From CAZLNO01 sp964561005 (GTDB lineage: Bacteria > Pseudomonadota > Alphaproteobacteria > Kiloniellales > Rhodovibrionaceae), in NCBI GenBank assembly GCA_964561005.1, contig CAZLNO010000094.1, positions 1 to 15,203 of the forward strand: 15,203 nt of DNA, in the 5' to 3' direction. Below, one piece after another: positions 12,943 through 15,203 of the stretch. The notes under the pieces were generated by a model, which worked only from the letters and a program-made list of their open reading frames with translations, was not told the origin of the DNA and made no database searches. Both the position numbers and the translations under genes were made by a program. Each line of letters begins with the position of its first letter. The stretch's first letter is position 1.

Positions 12943-13696
12943 ATGGGACTGCTCGACGTCAACGCCGTGACCAAGCGCTTCGGCGGCTTGTCGGCGGTGA
13001 ACGACCTGACCTTCTCGGTCGAGGAGGGCACGGTGCACGGCCTGATCGGGCCGAACGGCGCCGGCAAGACCACCACCTACAACGTCATCAGCGGCTTCTA
13101 CGCCCCCACCTCGGGGCGCATCATCTATGCCGGGCGCGACATCTCCGGCATGAAGCCCAGCGGCATCGCCGAGCTGGGGCTGGTGCGCACCTTCCAGCAG
13201 ACCACGGTGTTCCAGGAGTTCACGGTGATGGACAACCTGCGCGTCTCCTGCCACCTGCAGGCGCGGGCCGGGCTGTTCCGCACCATGCTGGGCCTGAACC
13301 GGAACGAGGAGGCGGCGGCGGACGAACGCTCGCGCGAGCTGCTGGAGTTCTTCGGCCTGCTCGACAAGAAGGACGATCTGGCCAGCAACCTGACCCACGG
13401 CCAGCAGCGCGCGCTGGGCATGGCGGCGGCGCTGGCGGCGCGGCCGAAGCTGCTGCTGCTGGACGAGCCTTTCACCGGCATGAACCCGGAAGAGACCCGC
13501 GAGATGATGGATCTGGTGCGCAAGGTGCGGGACGCCGGCGTCACCGTGCTGCTGGTCGAGCACGACATGCAGGCCGTCATGGGCCTGTGCCAGCGGATCA
13601 CCGTGCTGAACTTCGGCGAACTGCTGGCCGAGGGCACGCCGCGGGAGATCCGCGAGAATCCCGACGTCATCAAGGCCTACCTGGGAGCCGCCGAGG

Positions 13697-13713
<17 letters not shown>
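12943..13713 (+). CDS. livG: Branched-chain amino acid-type ABC transporter ATPase LivG
   Basis: A 256-residue ABC ATPase of the LivG type, one of two nucleotide-binding subunits that power uptake of branched-chain amino acids or related compounds (amides, urea, aromatic acids in some relatives). It has Walker A GPNGAGKT (36-43), the Q-loop at FQQT (84-87), the signature LTHGQQRAL (150-158, a variant of LSYGQQR), Walker B LLLLDEP (170-176) and the switch histidine His207. LivG-specific features are the long insert after the Q-loop (about 95-145) and FTGMNPEET after Walker B. ATG at 12943 follows AAGGGAGG; a frame extending to 12547 runs through the repeats and is rejected. livF overlaps its end by 17 bases. 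No permease or binding-protein gene is in the window, so the substrate is open. Confidence 0.9.
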
Positions 13714-14375
<662 letters not shown>

Positions 14376-14404
<29 letters not shown>

Positions 14405-14990
14405 GTCCGCCGCGTCACGGATCGAGGCGCTGTCGCCGCGAACCCTGGCCGCCCTGGCGCGGGCCGGATGGCGGCCCTCGGACCTCGTGTGGGAGGAACT
14501 GAGCGAGGCCGGCCTGCTGGCCGAGCGCGAGGGCCGGGCGCAGGCCGCCGCGTGCTGGGCCGAGGCGTTGCGGCTCGCGCGCGAGAGCTTCTCCGCCGAC
14601 GATCCGCGCCTGGCCGGCAGCCTGACCAACCGCGCCGTGACGCTGGCCCGCGCCGGCGACGGCGCGGCTGCCCGCCGGCTGTTCGACGAGGCCGTGCAGG
14701 TCTGGAGCGCGGCGCGGAGCTGGCTGCTGGGCATGGCCTTGGACAACCCGGCGCGCAGCTCGATCTTCCACCTGCGCATGCAGCTCCGCCACGCCGAGGT
14801 CTACGACCGCCGCGAGCGGGAAACCTGGCTGGCGCGCCTGGAGGCCGCGCGGGCTGTCACCCGCGCCCACGCCGCCGGAGAGGCCGTGGATTTCGACGGG
14901 CTTTCGATCTGGCGGCGGGAAAAGCCGGAGGGCTACACCGAGCCGCGCAAGCTGTTGGCGGCGACCACCCTGCTGGCGGGAACCTTATGA
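14376..14990 (+). CDS. TPR-like protein overlapping livF
   Basis: A 204-residue protein without membrane segments, rich in Ala and Arg and predicted mostly helical. Residues about 44-115 look like tetratricopeptide repeats: AGLLAEREGRAQAAACWAEALRLARE, then DDPRLAGSLTNRAVTLARAGDGAAARRLFDEAVQVW, with the small-residue and aromatic spacing of TPR helices. The later part (WLLGMALDNPARSSIFHLRMQLRH, then YTEPRKLLAATTLLAGTL) is not recognised. The start is uncertain: ATG at 14376 gives a 29-base overlap with livF and a weak ribosome site, and the frame stays open upstream to 14298. Overlap with livF suggests co-transcription. TPR proteins are protein-binding scaffolds; a link to transport is guesswork. 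The stop codon is the first triplet of the inverted repeat at the right end. Confidence 0.75.
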
Positions 14991-15173
14991 CGCGCCTGCC
15001 GGCGCGTCCCCCTCCCTGGCCCTCCCCCAAAGGGGAGGGGACAAGACGGAGCCCTTCATAACCGACACGGCCCAGTCCCTTCCCCCTGGGAGAAGTTAGG
15101 ACGGAACGGCACGGCCCAGTCCCTTCCCCCTTGGGGGAAGGTTAGGATGGGGGACGCGCCGGCAGGCGCGTCA
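14988..15173. mobile_element. 186-base element with 25-base perfect terminal inverted repeats, MITE-like
   Basis: The segment 14988-15012 is the exact reverse complement of 15149-15173 (both contain the CGCCGGCAGGCGCGTC type core). Inside are a direct repeat of 22 bases at 15066-15087 and 15110-15131 (44-base period), and hairpins CCTTCCCCC/GGGGGAAGG (15122-15130, 15133-15141) and CCCTCCCC/GGGGAGGG (15020-15027, 15032-15039). It has no coding capacity. The size, terminal repeats and lack of a gene suit a non-autonomous element or a large dispersed repeat. No target-site duplication is visible (AACCTTA on the left, GGGCGCG on the right), so mobility is unproven. Confidence 0.55.
15066..15131. 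repeat. Direct repeat pair inside the terminal element
   Basis: A 22-base identical unit (starting CACGGCCCAGTCCCTTCCCC) occurs at 15066-15087 and 15110-15131. The following bases are similar but not identical (GGGAGAAGTTAGGA versus GGGGGAAGGTTAGGA). This suggests tandem duplication of one hairpin module. Confidence 0.8.
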
Positions 15174-15203
15174 GGGCGCGTCAGCTCCCCGGCTACTCCG
15201 CCG

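Noticed and set aside
15174..15203. The end of a further gene at the right edge
   Set aside because: Only 30 bases remain, and short stops in several frames prevent any supportable call.

Overview
The window is very GC-rich, with strong G/C bias at third codon positions. I read it as a chromosomal segment of a free-living alphaproteobacterium, probably Rhodospirillales-like. The reasons are an FNR/FixK-type box, a sigma-54 acetoin operon, an isoquinoline-oxidoreductase-type (IorAB) molybdenum enzyme, a ribosome hibernation factor with a cold-shock-like tail, and dispersed palindromes containing TTCGACAAGCTCAG. The taxonomic placement is inference. No phage, plasmid, CRISPR, tRNA or rRNA gene is visible.

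Minus-strand half (bases 1-8226). Reading leftward from 8226 are acoA, acoB and acoC, encoding a TPP-dependent acetoin dehydrogenase E1alpha, E1beta and a lipoyl/alpha-beta-hydrolase E2. After a ~500-base gap holding palindromic repeats comes acoR, encoding a sigma-54 activator of the acetoin-responsive type. Next are an FtsH-type membrane AAA+ metalloprotease and an ExoD-family membrane protein that begins 16 bases after it. The acoA leader has a textbook -24/-12 promoter (TGGCAC-N5-TTGC) and two upstream inverted repeats built from TGTCGC/GCGACA half-sites, the likely AcoR enhancers. The operon and its activator therefore form one self-contained acetoin-catabolism module, but the E3 gene (acoL) and acoX are not in the window.

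Plus-strand half (8527-14990). Divergent from acoA are an 85-residue protein of unknown function and a 188-residue hibernation-promoting factor with a cold-shock-like C-terminal region, preceded by a perfect FNR/FixK box. A near-perfect second box sits at the same distance from the start of the ftsH-like gene, so the two transcription units may belong to one low-oxygen regulon. After a repeat-bearing gap come an IorA-like [2Fe-2S] subunit and a Tat-exported IorB-like molybdenum-cofactor subunit. A hairpin-rich gap follows, then livG-livF (branched-chain amino acid type ABC ATPases) and an overlapping gene for a TPR-like protein.

The right edge is a 186-base element bounded by 25-base perfect inverted repeats, whose outer TGA is the stop codon of the TPR-like gene.

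No wholly new multi-gene system is evident. The least explained items are the 85-residue partner of the hibernation factor, the two equally placed FNR-type boxes, the interleaved inverted repeats before livG, and the terminal inverted-repeat element.
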